Positions 9,614 to 20,396 of a stretch of DNA of 64,000 nt are shown here, piece after piece. How positions within the stretch are numbered: position 1 is the stretch's first letter; each line of letters opens with the position of its first letter. The notes under the pieces are model-generated. The model saw only the letters and a list, made by a program, of their open reading frames with translations. It was not told the DNA's origin and ran no database searches. The position numbers and the translations under genes were made by a program. Source of the DNA: Agapanthus africanus (Eukaryota; Streptophyta; Magnoliopsida; Asparagales; Amaryllidaceae); contig CM057349.1 in NCBI GenBank assembly GCA_030015575.1, forward strand, positions 261,821,077 to 261,885,076. The letters run 5' to 3'.

Positions 9614-11832
9614 TGTTAGTTATATGTATGCCCTAGAGGCCATTTCTATACATAGGATGTATATTGTAGTGGATGCTGGGACATATATAGGGAGGACTTT
9701 CTTGCTCGACATGATAGTATGCTATCTGGTTGCTCTTTACCTTAACGTGTATACTAATTGTCTCTCTGTTACATGTTGGTAAAGCCCTTAGGATGTGTAC
9801 TTGACTACCTGGACTATGATGCGGATCATACTAGTGGGGACAAGGTAGTCCATAAGTACATCCTTCAAGGTCCCTAGTCGTGGGTATATCGAGACAGGGC
9901 ATCGATATACCAGAGTAGACTAGCGTATACCTTCTCGACCCATACAGATGGGCGATGGATGATCCCATATCCATTGGTGTTTGACATCAGAGATGATATA
10001 CGGGTGCTCAGTGAAGACTGGGTACACTGGACGGACTCGGCGAGAACTCCCAGATGGTATTATACCTTACGTCAGATGGCAGTTCTCTGGTGACACTGGT
10101 ACAGAGTAGTCTGTTGACCCGAGATCGTCATAGAGTCTTGTGTGGTTCCCACTGTGCTTTGATTTCCATCTTACCCCGTCCAAGAGGGCGTGCAAAACGG
10201 TGGTTTTTGGGTACAGTCCCGAATCACATGGAGGCAATGAGCGATAGGAGGGGATTCGTCTCTCCCGGTATAGGGAGTTGATGTTGCGCTGTGTTCGATT
10301 GGCTATAACCGGAAATCCCTGGCCAGGGTTGCTGAGAATTACCGGTAAGTGTTACCTGTAGTTTCTCGAACTGTTATAGACCTCATATCGACACGACTTA
10401 TCGAGCTATTGGGGTCTGACGTTTACCACCCCTAGGCGAGATATGCGACATATCAGACGATCAGACCAGACTGTACGGTAGTGTTACTGGTTGGATTCAC
10501 TGGAGTGTGAGCGGGCTTGCTCGTCGATCTTCTAATCGCTCAATACCCGGGTGGCCGTTACGTTTAGCAGACCGCTTGCGGCTTGTGGGTGTTTGATATG
10601 ATCATCACCTGCTTCCGGCGTATTGACGAGTCTTTAGAGTCCTACACAGAGGTTTCCTGGCTCAAGCGAAACGAAATAGGAGCGCATATGAGATATGTGC
10701 GGGACCGAGAATAATGCGTGTATGTGATACCGTATTCTATTCTCGCGATGAATGTATCGAATGGTTATATGCGATATAACCTAGTTATCGAATCGAGGGT
10801 TGATTCGGTAAGCCGATACATAGGATACTAGTCGGTTATATGCGATATGACCGGATCGTTAAATCAAGTGTTGATTTAATGATTTAATGCATAATTATAT
10901 ATTTGATATATTACTTTGCATTAACTAGTATTGGTTCACTTTAAAGGATTTTCTCACTTGGATGTACAAGTTGTATATGTGATATACTTTTTGTGCATAT
11001 TATTGTATCATGTTTGATGATACATGTTTACTTGGTTAAGTGTAAAGAATAAAACCATGGTTAAACTTATGATTAGGGTTTTGTTTTCTTTTTCATTTAT
11101 TTGTCTATTTATTCCTTTTTGGAAAAATAAAAGGGCATGAAAAGAAAATGGTGGCTTGATTTGTATTCTAGTTGAAGCTTCATGAAGCTTTGACCAAGTG
11201 ACCATTTTGTCTCCATGCTTAACCCTAACCATTCCCACTAACCATGATTTATTCTCTACACTTAACCATGGTTGAGACATGATAAGTATTCTTATTATTT
11301 TCTTTTTAGAAAATAACTTATCATATGCTTCATTATCTTCTTCTTCTTCTTCACATGAAGAAGCTTGCTACCAAAAATGGCAAAGTGAGAAAAAGAGTGA
11401 GAAATCCAATTCTAAAGTGAACCCACTTCCTATTTCTTCATCCTCTACCTCTTGCCAAGTAGTATAGGGTGTTTCCTTCACAAGTTTTCATGGCTTGGTG
11501 AAGGTGGAGCTTGATCTAGTGATGCCTCGACGTAGATCATCTTCGGCGTCGTAGTCGATGACCTAGCCCGTCCATTCTCCGATGAAGCCGACACTAGAGC
11601 CCGGGATCCGATGATCGCAGTGAGGAGACATCATCACGGAGCTATGGAGGTGGAGCACCGGATCTACAAAGGTTGTATTTCCGTTACACTTTAGTTAAGT
11701 TGTTAACTAGTTGCTTTGTTCGCCTATATATCTAGCCAACGATCCGTATTAGAGTTTCTCGGCACCGTAATTTTTGAAATTGGCATGGTTGATGCCTTGT
11801 GAGACCTCTTGAGAGTGCCTAGGAACCCTTCA
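9614..11832 (+). mobile_element. D1 5' LTR
   Basis: Begins TGTTAGTTATATGTATGCCC and ends AGGAACCCTTCA directly before the primer site. It shares with the other copia LTRs the block GAGACAGGGCATCGATA (from about 9891) and the palindrome CCCTGGCCAGGG (10317-10328). It has its own hairpin series at 10682-10700, 10763-10781, 10834-10852 and 10859-10879. A 75-codon open frame (10054-10281) recurs in all four D LTRs but reads through the conserved structured block and has no family resemblance. Confidence 0.94.
10682..10879 (+). other. Hairpin series in D-family LTR
   Basis: Four inverted repeats lie close together. GCGCATAT/ATATGTGC has loop GAG (10682-10700). GGTTATAT/ATATAACC has loop GCG (10763-10781). 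GGTTATAT/ATATGACC has the same GCG loop (10834-10852). TTAAATCAA/TTGATTTAA has loop GTG (10859-10879). They take the place of the TGGTTT hairpins found in the other copia families. The 3' LTR copy is at about 18858-19055. Confidence 0.8.
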
Positions 11833-11833
11833 G

Positions 11834-11845
11834 TGGTATCAGAGC
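11834..11845 (+). promoter_or_regulatory. D1 primer binding site (initiator Met-tRNA)
   Basis: TGGTATCAGAGC, complementary to the 3' end of plant initiator methionine tRNA, one base after the 5' LTR. Confidence 0.92.
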
Positions 11846-13959
11846 CTAACTAGAGCCTTAGACGATGCGTAGACGGAGTTTGAAGTCCGATCGAACCGAA
11901 AACCTACATCCAAAATGCTCTCTGGACATTTTTAATATTCGGGGTTTTTTCAGAATTAAAAATATGCAGAAAATTCAGCAGGAAATTCTAAGAATTACGA
12001 TGCAAAAATTACCTAATGATTTTTCTAAAGTGCGGCGGAACCGTGGCATTAGCGTGCTAATGCGGCTGTTCCGCGGCCCTTTTGTCTCTTCTCCCATTAA
12101 ATTTTGCACAGTAATTCCTATTTGGCAGTGCTGGTTTTCCTGGGAATTTTTAATCTGAAATCAGTGAGTTGAGTATTTTGGGTTGTATTGGGAGTTCGTA
12201 CATTCGATCGGATTGTCAAACTTTGTCTATGTGTTTTTCCGGATAATTTTAAAATATGTTAAAAAAGTTCGACCGGATATAAATACCCAATTTTTCCCTG
12301 CCGGAAAATTTCCAAGTGTTGGATTTTTCCGAGGTTTAAAGACGTTCTAAGTAGTGCAAGTAACGCGATGGTCCCTCCAGAAGACAACAAACCTTAACTC
12401 GATTATATGACCGTCTTGAACTGCCCTCTGAATCTTCGGGTTTGGGGCAGTACGGCGTGCCACATGTGAGGCGTTGGCTTGACCCTTCTATGGCTGGACC
12501 GTTGGTACTGAGGCATGAAGTGAATGTCTTTGAACTTATTTCATGTGTTGAGCTGTTTCGGGAAAACTTGGGTGTTCGAATGTTCGATCGGAAAGTTTAA
12601 CATTTTCTATTTATCTGGAAAGGGATACAATAATTGGAATTCACAAGTTGTTATGAGATAACTGAATGAATGTTATAAATATAGCAGTTTAGTCTCACTT
12701 GATCGGTTGCCACGGAATTTTGATGCGATCAAAAGTCCGTCGCAATCACATAGCGTACGCGGATACTCGCCGGGTAAACTTAATAGACAGCCTCACTCCA
12801 TAGCCCCGACCAAGTAACTGTAGGAGAACCCCGTCGCCGAAAGCGTCCGTTCGGGTGCTTGCGGCAGCGGTGTTCCGCCTTGGTGCACTTCGTCGACGGT
12901 ATCGGGGGTGCGGCCGTCTACTGAAGTTTGCGACGAGCATTCAATCAGGATGTCGGGAATCTTGTTGAATTGCCCGACTTGATATTGAAAAGAGTTTTCG
13001 ATTATGAGACTAAAATGCGGGGTTTATAATTGTTAGGCATGCGATGTCTAAAGAATTCATATGATTAGGCATGCGATGTCTATGCAGATTGTGGATTCCA
13101 ACTGTTGTAGTTTTACACTTTCTTTTCTGTGACCGTAAGTGTAATATGTGATATCGCCGGTTTCGTTGCTATATGTCAACGACAATTGGGATGCGCATGT
13201 TTACTTACGTTGATGACATGTGATGTTATGTGCTGCTGGATATGTTATATTGGATCGTCGTGTTTGAATAGCCGGGGGGTTTTATGTGAGATGAGTGTTT
13301 TTCATTTTCATTCATGTAAAAACTTGTATGTAATATTCTTTTATTGGGACACTTCCAGGTTGCGGAAGTTGTCACCCTTTGTATATTATTTACTTTTCCG
13401 CACTAGGATAGACCCAAGGAAGGGAGCACAAGTAACCGGGTTCTGGAGTCCAGTGGGAGACCAACTCGAGGAGTCGAGTCCGGGTCTCCTAACTCTAGAA
13501 TTGGTAGGGTTTCTTGCCGCTCTCGTAGGGGTCTAGGGGTGTGGGTTTGGCTATTCATCACGACCGTGGAATCCGTGTTTTATACTGGCTCGTATTGAAA
13601 ACACGGACGTCCTAGTATATCCAATATTTAATATGATTCTTCTGCTGCGATATCTGTGATGTGATCATGTGATGTTCTGTGATGGATACTATATATAGTA
13701 TATATGATATATTATATAGACGTTACTTATGTTTTACACCGGCGCTAGCCCTGCCCCGCTCTGTCGTTAGTTACCTAACCTAACGGTGCACGAGGGGACA
13801 TCGAGGCGAATGCGGATGGCATAAGTGTACGTCGTATTTATCTGTGATGTTTAGGTACTTAAATGATGGGACTTCATTAATGTGATTAATGAAAGTAAAA
13901 GAAACCTAAGATGTTGTAGAATTGAATTTCAAAATAAAACAGGTAGCTACAGTTCTTGC

Positions 13960-14192
13960 TTTGCATAGCGGTATATGAGATATATCCTGCACCTTATTCG
14001 ATGAGGAAAGGACCGAGATCCCTTCACCGGGAGTGACTCCTTTAGCAATAACTGGCAGATGCTACACACTCGGTTTGTCTTTTGATTGCTTTTAAGTGTT
14101 TTTGCTTTGCACAGTGATATATGTGATATATCCCGCACCTCATTCGACGAGGAAAGGACCGACGATCCCTTCACCGGGAGTGACTCCTTTAG
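13960..14192 (+). repeat. Duplicated leader module in D1
   Basis: Two copies of an 85-90 bp module about 145 bp apart, each running from TTTGCA to CTTTAGCA and containing the pairable segment TCCCTTCACCGGGA. The same duplicated module is in D2 (35378-35610, minus) and in C (42880-43105). Confidence 0.85.
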
Positions 14193-14333
14193 CAAAACTA
14201 GAAAAGCCTAAAAAACACTCCATTTTAAAATCATTTGATTCTACAACGATATCAAGTTCATTACGCAATAGGTTTTCAGAAAAACCTGTCGTAGCCCTCC
14301 GTCATTTCAGATAAGTCCTACTTAGTATTCGTG

Positions 14334-14543
14334 CTACGTTTGTTGACCTCCGTCAAGGCGTAGTGTGCGGTAGCTAACTAGTATTTATCTGCTTATGCAT
14401 ATGATGCAGATTGGATTAGGGTAGTCGTGCGGCCTTGTTGACCTCCGTCAAGGGTCGTGCGGGTGGGTTTAATTCGATCAAGAAATGGCGGGTTGAACTT
14501 GACTAGTAGCCTATGGTTTGTTGACCTCCGTCAAGGTCATAGG
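14334..14543 (+). other. Three-hairpin leader array, D1
   Basis: Three stem-loops share the inner hairpin TTGAC-CTCC-GTCAA. Their outer stems are CTACG/CGTAG (14334-14363), CGGCC/GGTCG (14430-14457) and CCTATG/CATAGG (14510-14543). Element A and element C have the same arrangement with different but still paired bases. Confidence 0.85.
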
Positions 14544-14690
14544 ACGCTAGGGGCAAAATATTATCGGGAATTTCAAGTGTTGAAATTTGCAATGAGATTG
14601 CATACCTTCTATGAGATAGTTGGATCCCGATACCCGCTGCGAGTAAGAGTTACTCCTGGGAGAGTTTTACACATTACAATTAGCCGATCA

Positions 14691-14815
14691 AGTAGGTGTC
14701 TAGAAAGGTGTCAACGGGGTTACGCCTCTGGGAAAACGAGGTTTACTGTAATTAGGTTCGTGCGAAAGCACGGGGAACCTCCCTCAAAGTACCGACACTG
14801 GCCTGGCTGAAAGAT
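14691..14815 (+). other. GNRA-capped hairpin domain upstream of the gag position, D1
   Basis: CGTGC-GAAA-GCACG (14759-14772) is nested inside GGTTC/GAACC (14755-14759 and 14775-14779). A further hairpin with loop TAC is at about 14716-14728. The homologous domain in A keeps the GAAA loop with a different stem. Confidence 0.75.
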
Positions 14816-15044
14816 TGGCGAACTTGTAGTGTGTAATTAATCCCGGCTAGTCTTTCCTTTTAGGGTTTGAAGGAAGATTTGATAAAAAGCAGTGGGAGCC
14901 ATCCTGATTAGATAAAATAATAACCAATCTATTCTTGCAAGAGCGCACGCTGAGTGTTTTCTTCTCTCTCTCTTCAGGTAGCGACCATGTCACGCCTTAA
15001 TCAAGATAATAATAAGGATTATTGACCGAACCCTCTTGTTATAC

Positions 15045-17764
15045 TGAGCTGGGGAACGTTGGTCCCGCTCCAACTTATAATTGTTATAAGACCGAGCAGG
15101 AAATTGGGGATTACCAGAATTCCCGTGCCGCCCAAACGAAGAGAGTGCATACTGATGCATCATCTTCGGGTGTGTTCATTACAAAGAACTGTTTCTCTGT
15201 ATCCTCTACGTCCTGGGTATGTGATACCAGATCAGGATCCCAGATATGTAATCTGTTACATAGGGCTACAGACAGGTAGAGAACTGAGAACGGGTGATAA
15301 GTTTCATGAGGCAGAAAACGGGGCAAGTGTTGCAGCCAAGTCTGTTGGTCACTGTCACCCTGTATTCCAAATACATTGATTCTGAACAAATGTTATTAGA
15401 TACCGAACCTGATATACAAAATCATATCACTCTCTTTAATAGTAAAGAAATGATAAAATTTTGTATTGTTGGATAATGTTTTGAACATTTCCTATATCAA
15501 AAGTTGATCGGTTCAGGCACGTTATCTAAAAGCATTGATGTTCTAAATCAAACTACAGTTCTTTAGTATACAGAACACACACAAGAGGAAGAGTTCAGAA
15601 ATGAACGAATCCTTCTTGAGGTATTGTAGACTAGGTCATATCAATGCGACCCGACTAGCTAAAGTTAAATATAGATGCATATTTAAATTAGTTTGAATTT
15701 ACATCTTATGAAACTTGCCAGTCATATCACAGAGATAAGATGACCATAGCTCCGTTTACTGGAAACAGAGAAAGAGTTAGTGAACTCTTGGGATGATACA
15801 TGTTGATGTAAGTAGGTCCCCTGTCTACACATGCCAAGACCGGTTCTTTGTACTTCATTACATTCTCTGATAATCTCTTTAGATTCAGTCATATGTTTCT
15901 GTTGAAACACAAGTCCGAACCTTTTGAGATATTCACAGAATATAAGTTAGAAGTAGAGAACCAAAATACGGGTATAAGTATTATGTCCTTTGATGTGATC
16001 AAGGAGGAGAATACTTAAGCACGGAATTCTTGGACTATTCTAAAGGAGAACGAGATTCTCTCTCAGCATTACTCCTCCGTATACACCATAGCACGATGGT
16101 ATATCGGGGTGGAGCAGTCACACCCTATATGATAAGGTGTGCTCTATGATGAGTACTACTGAGTTACCTGTTTCCTTTGGGGAGTTATGCACTTGAGAAG
16201 CTGCATACCTATTGAAAAGGGTTCAAATAAAATCTGTTGCCTACCACTCCATATGAGATATGGTATGGGAAGAGCCCATGTCTTAAGCTAGTTAAGATTT
16301 TGGGTTGTCCGGCCTATGTCTAAAAGCAAAATCTGGACAAACTCGACGCAAGGTCTGTTATGTAGTACTGGAAATGTTCCAGCCATACAAACTGCAACTG
16401 ATGATTTGAAAGAACCACAGGATTCAATAGTTACCAACGAACCTCAGCCTCTCCGCCGATCTAGTAAGGTTCCTCACCCACCTGAGAGATACTTCGGTTA
16501 CTCTATGACAGTAGGAGCGAGGATTGCATCATGAGATGATGACCCAACTAGTTTTGAGCTGGCTATCAGGAGTAGGGACTCTGTAAGAATGGTTGGATGC
16601 TTAGCGATCTGAGATGGAATCCATGTACACCAACAAAGTATGGACTTTGGTTGCTATATCTGAAGGGTTAAATCCCCATCAGGAGCAAGTATATCTTGAG
16701 AAGATTACTTGGTGTAGATGGAAAAGTTGAGACTTTCAAAGCTAGACTTGTTAAACATTTTCGTCATTGACCAGGCATGGATAATGATGAAACCTTTTTC
16801 CAGTATCTATGCTTAAGTCCATCCAGATTCTACTTGCCACGGCTACATACCATGACTACGATATCTGGCGGTTGGGTGCCATGACTACTTTTCTAAATAA
16901 TGATTTAGAAGAGAGCGTCTATAAGTACACAGCCAGAGGGCTTCGTAGACAGTGGGAGCTGCGGAAACGTGTGCAAGATGGTTTATGTTATAAAGCAGGC
17001 ATCGCGGAGTTGGAACATCTGTTTTGATGGATTAGTCAAAGAGTTTGACATCATCAAAATGGTAGATGAACCTTGTATAAACAAAAAGATAGTAGGGAGT
17101 ATAGTAACGATCCTCGTAGAGTACGTGGATGACATGCTCCTGATAGGGAAGGAGTTTCCTATGCTACGCTCGGTCAATCTCCGCTTATCACAATGATTCT
17201 CCTTATAGGATCAAAGTGATACCTCCTAAATCCTGGATTTTGGATCTATGAGATAGATCTAATTGGATGTTAGGATTCTCACTAGTTGTAGTGAGATAGT
17301 ATCAATTGATCCTGGGGAGAATCACTGGAAGTGTTCCAGGGTGATAAAGACGACTGAATGTCAGTCACAGGCATTGTCTTTACCCTCAGTAAAGGGACGG
17401 TATGTTGGAAGAGTTCCAAGCTAGATACCGTGACATACTAGACGATAAAGGCAGGATACATCGCTACTTAAGATGCTACCAAAGAGGCTGTTTGGGTGTA
17501 TATTAGTTCATGAGATGAACTACGTTCCTCCCATTGTGTGACAATGGAGTTGTGGCTTATGCCAAGGAACGCCGGTCCCATCAGTGATCCAGACATATTC
17601 TAAGGCAGTATCACCTGATCATGGAGATGGTTGATCTCCAAGGAGATCGAGGTTAGGAGAGTAGACTCAGAGGACAACACAGCGGATCCACTCACAAAGG
17701 CCTGTTCCCAGAGAGAGATTTTTATGGGATGGTTGAGTATGAGATACTACAACCACTGCTATCA
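15045..17764 (+). pseudogene. D1 pol remnants (protease, integrase, RT, RNase H), no gag
   Basis: Homology to A's polyprotein survives only in pieces in shifting frames. There is a protease-like segment around SSTSWVCDTRSGSQIC (about 15199-15245; A reads DTGSGSHIC). There is an integrase zinc region near 15610-15660 (HINATRL). The integrase core follows with its second Asp region broken, then PLRRSSKVPHPPERY (about 16450), the RT segment with YVDDMLLIG (about 17120), and RNase H remnants to 17764. Stops and frameshifts are many. The gag region is essentially absent; only an NCYK fragment resembles a zinc knuckle edge. No functional protein is expected. D2 shares the layout and many identical lesions. 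Confidence 0.88.
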
Positions 17765-17773
17765 GATGGCCCT

Positions 17774-17789
17774 AGTGCAAGTGGGAGAT
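17774..17789 (+). promoter_or_regulatory. D1 polypurine tract
   Basis: AGTGCAAGTGGGAGAT before the 3' LTR, identical to the tract in A and B. Confidence 0.8.
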
Positions 17790-20011
17790 TGTTAGTTATA
17801 TGTATGCCCTAGAGGCCATTACTATACATAGGATGTATATTGTAGTGGATGCTGGGACATATATAGGGAGGACTTTCTTGCTCGACATGATAGTATGCTA
17901 TATGGTTGCTCTTTACCTTAACGTGTATACTAATTGTCTCTCTGTTACATGTTGGTAAAGCCCTTAGGATGTGTACTTGACTACCTGGACTATGATGCGG
18001 ATCATACTAGTGGGGACAAGGTAGTCCATAAGTACATCCTTCAAGGTCCCTAGTCGTGGGTATATCGAGACAGGGCATCGATATACCAGAGTAGACTAGC
18101 GTATACCTTCTCGACCCATACAGATGGGCGATGGATGATCCCATATCCATTGGTGTTTGACATCAGAGATGATATACGGGTACTCAGTGAAGACTGGGTA
18201 CACTGGACGGACTCGCCGAGAACTCCCAGATGGTATTATACCTTACGTCAGATGGCAGTTCTCTGGTGACACTGGTACAGAGTAGTCTGTTGACCCGAGA
18301 TCGTCATAGAGTCTTGTGTGGTTCCCACTGTGCTTTGATTTCCATCTTACCACGTCCAAGAGGGCGTGCAAAATGGTGGTTTTTGGGTACAGTCCCGAAT
18401 CACATGGAGGCAATGAGCGATAGGAGGGGATTCGTCTCTCCCGGTATAGGGAGTTGATGTTGCGCTGTGTTCGATTGGCTATAACCGGAAATCCCTGGCC
18501 AGGGTTGCTGAGAATTACCGGTAAGTGTTACCTGTAGTTTCTCGAACTGTTATAGACCTCATATCGACACGACTTATCGAGCTATTGGGGTCTGACGTTT
18601 ACCACCCCTAGGCGAGATATGCGACATATCAGACGATCAGACCAGACTGTACGGTAGTGTTACTGGTTGGATTCACTGGAGTGTGAGCGGGCTTGCTCGT
18701 CGATCTTCTGATCGCTCAATACCCGGGTGGCCGTTACGTTTAGCAGACCGCTTGCGGCTTGTGGGTGTTTGATATGATCATCACCTGCTGCCGGCGTATT
18801 GACGAGTCTTTAGAGTCCTACACAGAGGTTTCCTGGCTCAAGCGAAACGAAATAGGAGCGCATATGAGATATGTGCGGGACCGAGAATAATGCGTGTATG
18901 TGATACCGTATTCTATTCTCGCGATGAATGTATCGAATAGTTATATGCGATATAACCTAGTTATCGAATCGAGGGTTGATTCGGTAAGCCGATACATAGG
19001 ATACTAGTCGGTTATATGCGATATGACCGGATCGTTAAATCAAGTGTTGATTTAATGATTTAATGCATAATTATATATTTGATATATTACTTTGCATTAA
19101 CTAGTATTGGTTCACTTTAAAGGATTTTCTCACTTGGATGTACAAGTTGTATATGTGATATACTTTTTGTGCATATTATTGTATCATGTTTGATGATACA
19201 TGTTTACTTGGTTAAGTGTAAAGAATAAAACCATGGTTAAACTTATGATTAGGGTTTTGTTTTCTTTTTCATTTATTTGTCTATTTATTCCTTTTTGGAA
19301 AAATAAAAGGGCATGAAAAGAAAATGGTGGCTTGATTTGTATTCTAGTTGAAGCTTCATGAAGCTTTGACCAAGTGACCATTTTGTCTCCATGCTTAACC
19401 CTAACCATTCCCACTAACCATGATTTATTCTCTACACTTAACCATGGTTGAGACATGATAAGTATTCTTATTATTTTCTTTTTAGAAAATAACTTATCAT
19501 ATGCTTCATTATCTTCTTCTTCTTCTTCTTCACATGAAGAAGCTTGCTACCAAAAATGGCAAAGTGAGAAAAAGAGTGAGAAATCCAATTCTAAAGTGAA
19601 CCCACTTCCTATTTCTTCATCCTCTACCTCTTGCCAAGTAGTATAGGGTGTTTCCTTCACAAGTTTTCATGGCTTGGTGAAGGTAGAGCTTGATCTAGTG
19701 ATGCCTCGACGTAGATCATCTTCGGCGTCGTAGTCGATGACCTAGCCCGTCCATTCTCCGATGAAGCCGACACTAGAGCCCGGGATCCGATGATCGCAGC
19801 GAGGAGACATCATCACGGAGCTATGGAGGTGGAGCACCGGATCTACAAAGGTTGTATTTCCGTTACACTTTAGTTAAGTTGTTAACTAGTTGCTTTGTTC
19901 GCCTATATATCTAGCCAACGATCCGTATTAGAGTTTCTCGGCACCGTAAGTTTTGAAATTGGCATGGTTGATGCCTTGTGAGACCTCTTGAGAGTGCCTA
20001 GGAACCCAACA
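17790..20011 (+). mobile_element. D1 3' LTR
   Basis: 2222 bp, TGTTAGTTATATG to AACCCAACA, followed by the target duplication TAGAT. It is nearly identical to the 5' LTR. It has one extra TTC in the TTC run near 19515 and carries the palindrome CCCTGGCCAGGG at 18493-18504. Confidence 0.94.
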
Positions 20012-20396
20012 TAGATGAGCTACAATGTAATGATCCGATGTGATATAGGCATCAAGTATGAATATCAAGTCATGTCATATATAGATGAGCTACAATGTAA
20101 TGATCCGATGTGATATAGGCATCAAGTATGAATATCAAGTCAGGTCACATATAGATAAGCTACAATGTAATGATCCGATGTGATATAGGCATCAAGTATG
20201 AATATCAAGTCATGTCACATATAAATGAGCTACAATGTAATGATCCGATGTGATATCGGCATCAAGTATGAATATCAAGTCATGTCACATATAGATGAGC
20301 TACAATGTAATGATCCGATGTGATATAGGCATCAAGTATGAATATCAAGTCAGGTCACATATAGATGAGCTACAATGTAATGATCCGATGTGATAT
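20012..20396. repeat. 70-bp tandem repeat in G 3' LTR (part after D1)
   Basis: GATCCGATG unit starts at 20032, 20102, 20172, 20242, 20312 and a partial unit at 20382. With the four units before D1 the array has about nine full units. TAGAT at 20012-20016 is D1's right target duplication. Confidence 0.95.

Larger units (their letters stand above)
11846..14990 (+). other. D1 untranslated leader
   Basis: About 3.1 kb without a credible open frame, against about 2.0 kb in A. It holds a hairpin CGTTAG/CTAACG (13765-13785), two copies of an 85-90 bp module (about 13960-14047 and 14105-14192) whose core reads ACCGGGAGTGACTCC, the three-hairpin array (14334-14543) and a GNRA-capped hairpin domain (about 14691-14815). 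Short open frames in it are unrecognised. Confidence 0.8.
9614..20011 (+). mobile_element. Copia element D1 (complete ends, non-autonomous)
   Basis: A 10,398-bp copia element inserted in the tandem repeat of the G 3' LTR. The target duplication TAGAT is at 9609-9613 and 20012-20016. The 5' LTR is 2219 bp and the 3' LTR 2222 bp; I see about 14 substitutions and one extra TTC between them, so the insertion is recent. The internal region is 5957 bp, with PBS, a long structured leader, no gag, and heavily broken remnants of protease, integrase, RT and RNase H. The same breaks occur in D2. Confidence 0.95.

Noticed and set aside
10054..10281. 75-codon frame repeated in all four D LTRs (also 18230-18457, 31111-31338, 39284-39511)
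   Set aside because: LTR copies are near identical, so recurrence is not independent evidence. The frame crosses the structured block, is broken in other families' LTRs and resembles no protein.
11833..11846. tRNA-like sequence TGGTATCAGAGC at several places
   Set aside because: These are 12-base primer binding sites after LTRs, not tRNA genes; no cloverleaf surrounds them.
9349..20396. Possible CRISPR or satellite array
   Set aside because: The 70-bp units are contiguous without spacers and lie inside gypsy LTRs; it is an LTR-internal tandem repeat split by D1.
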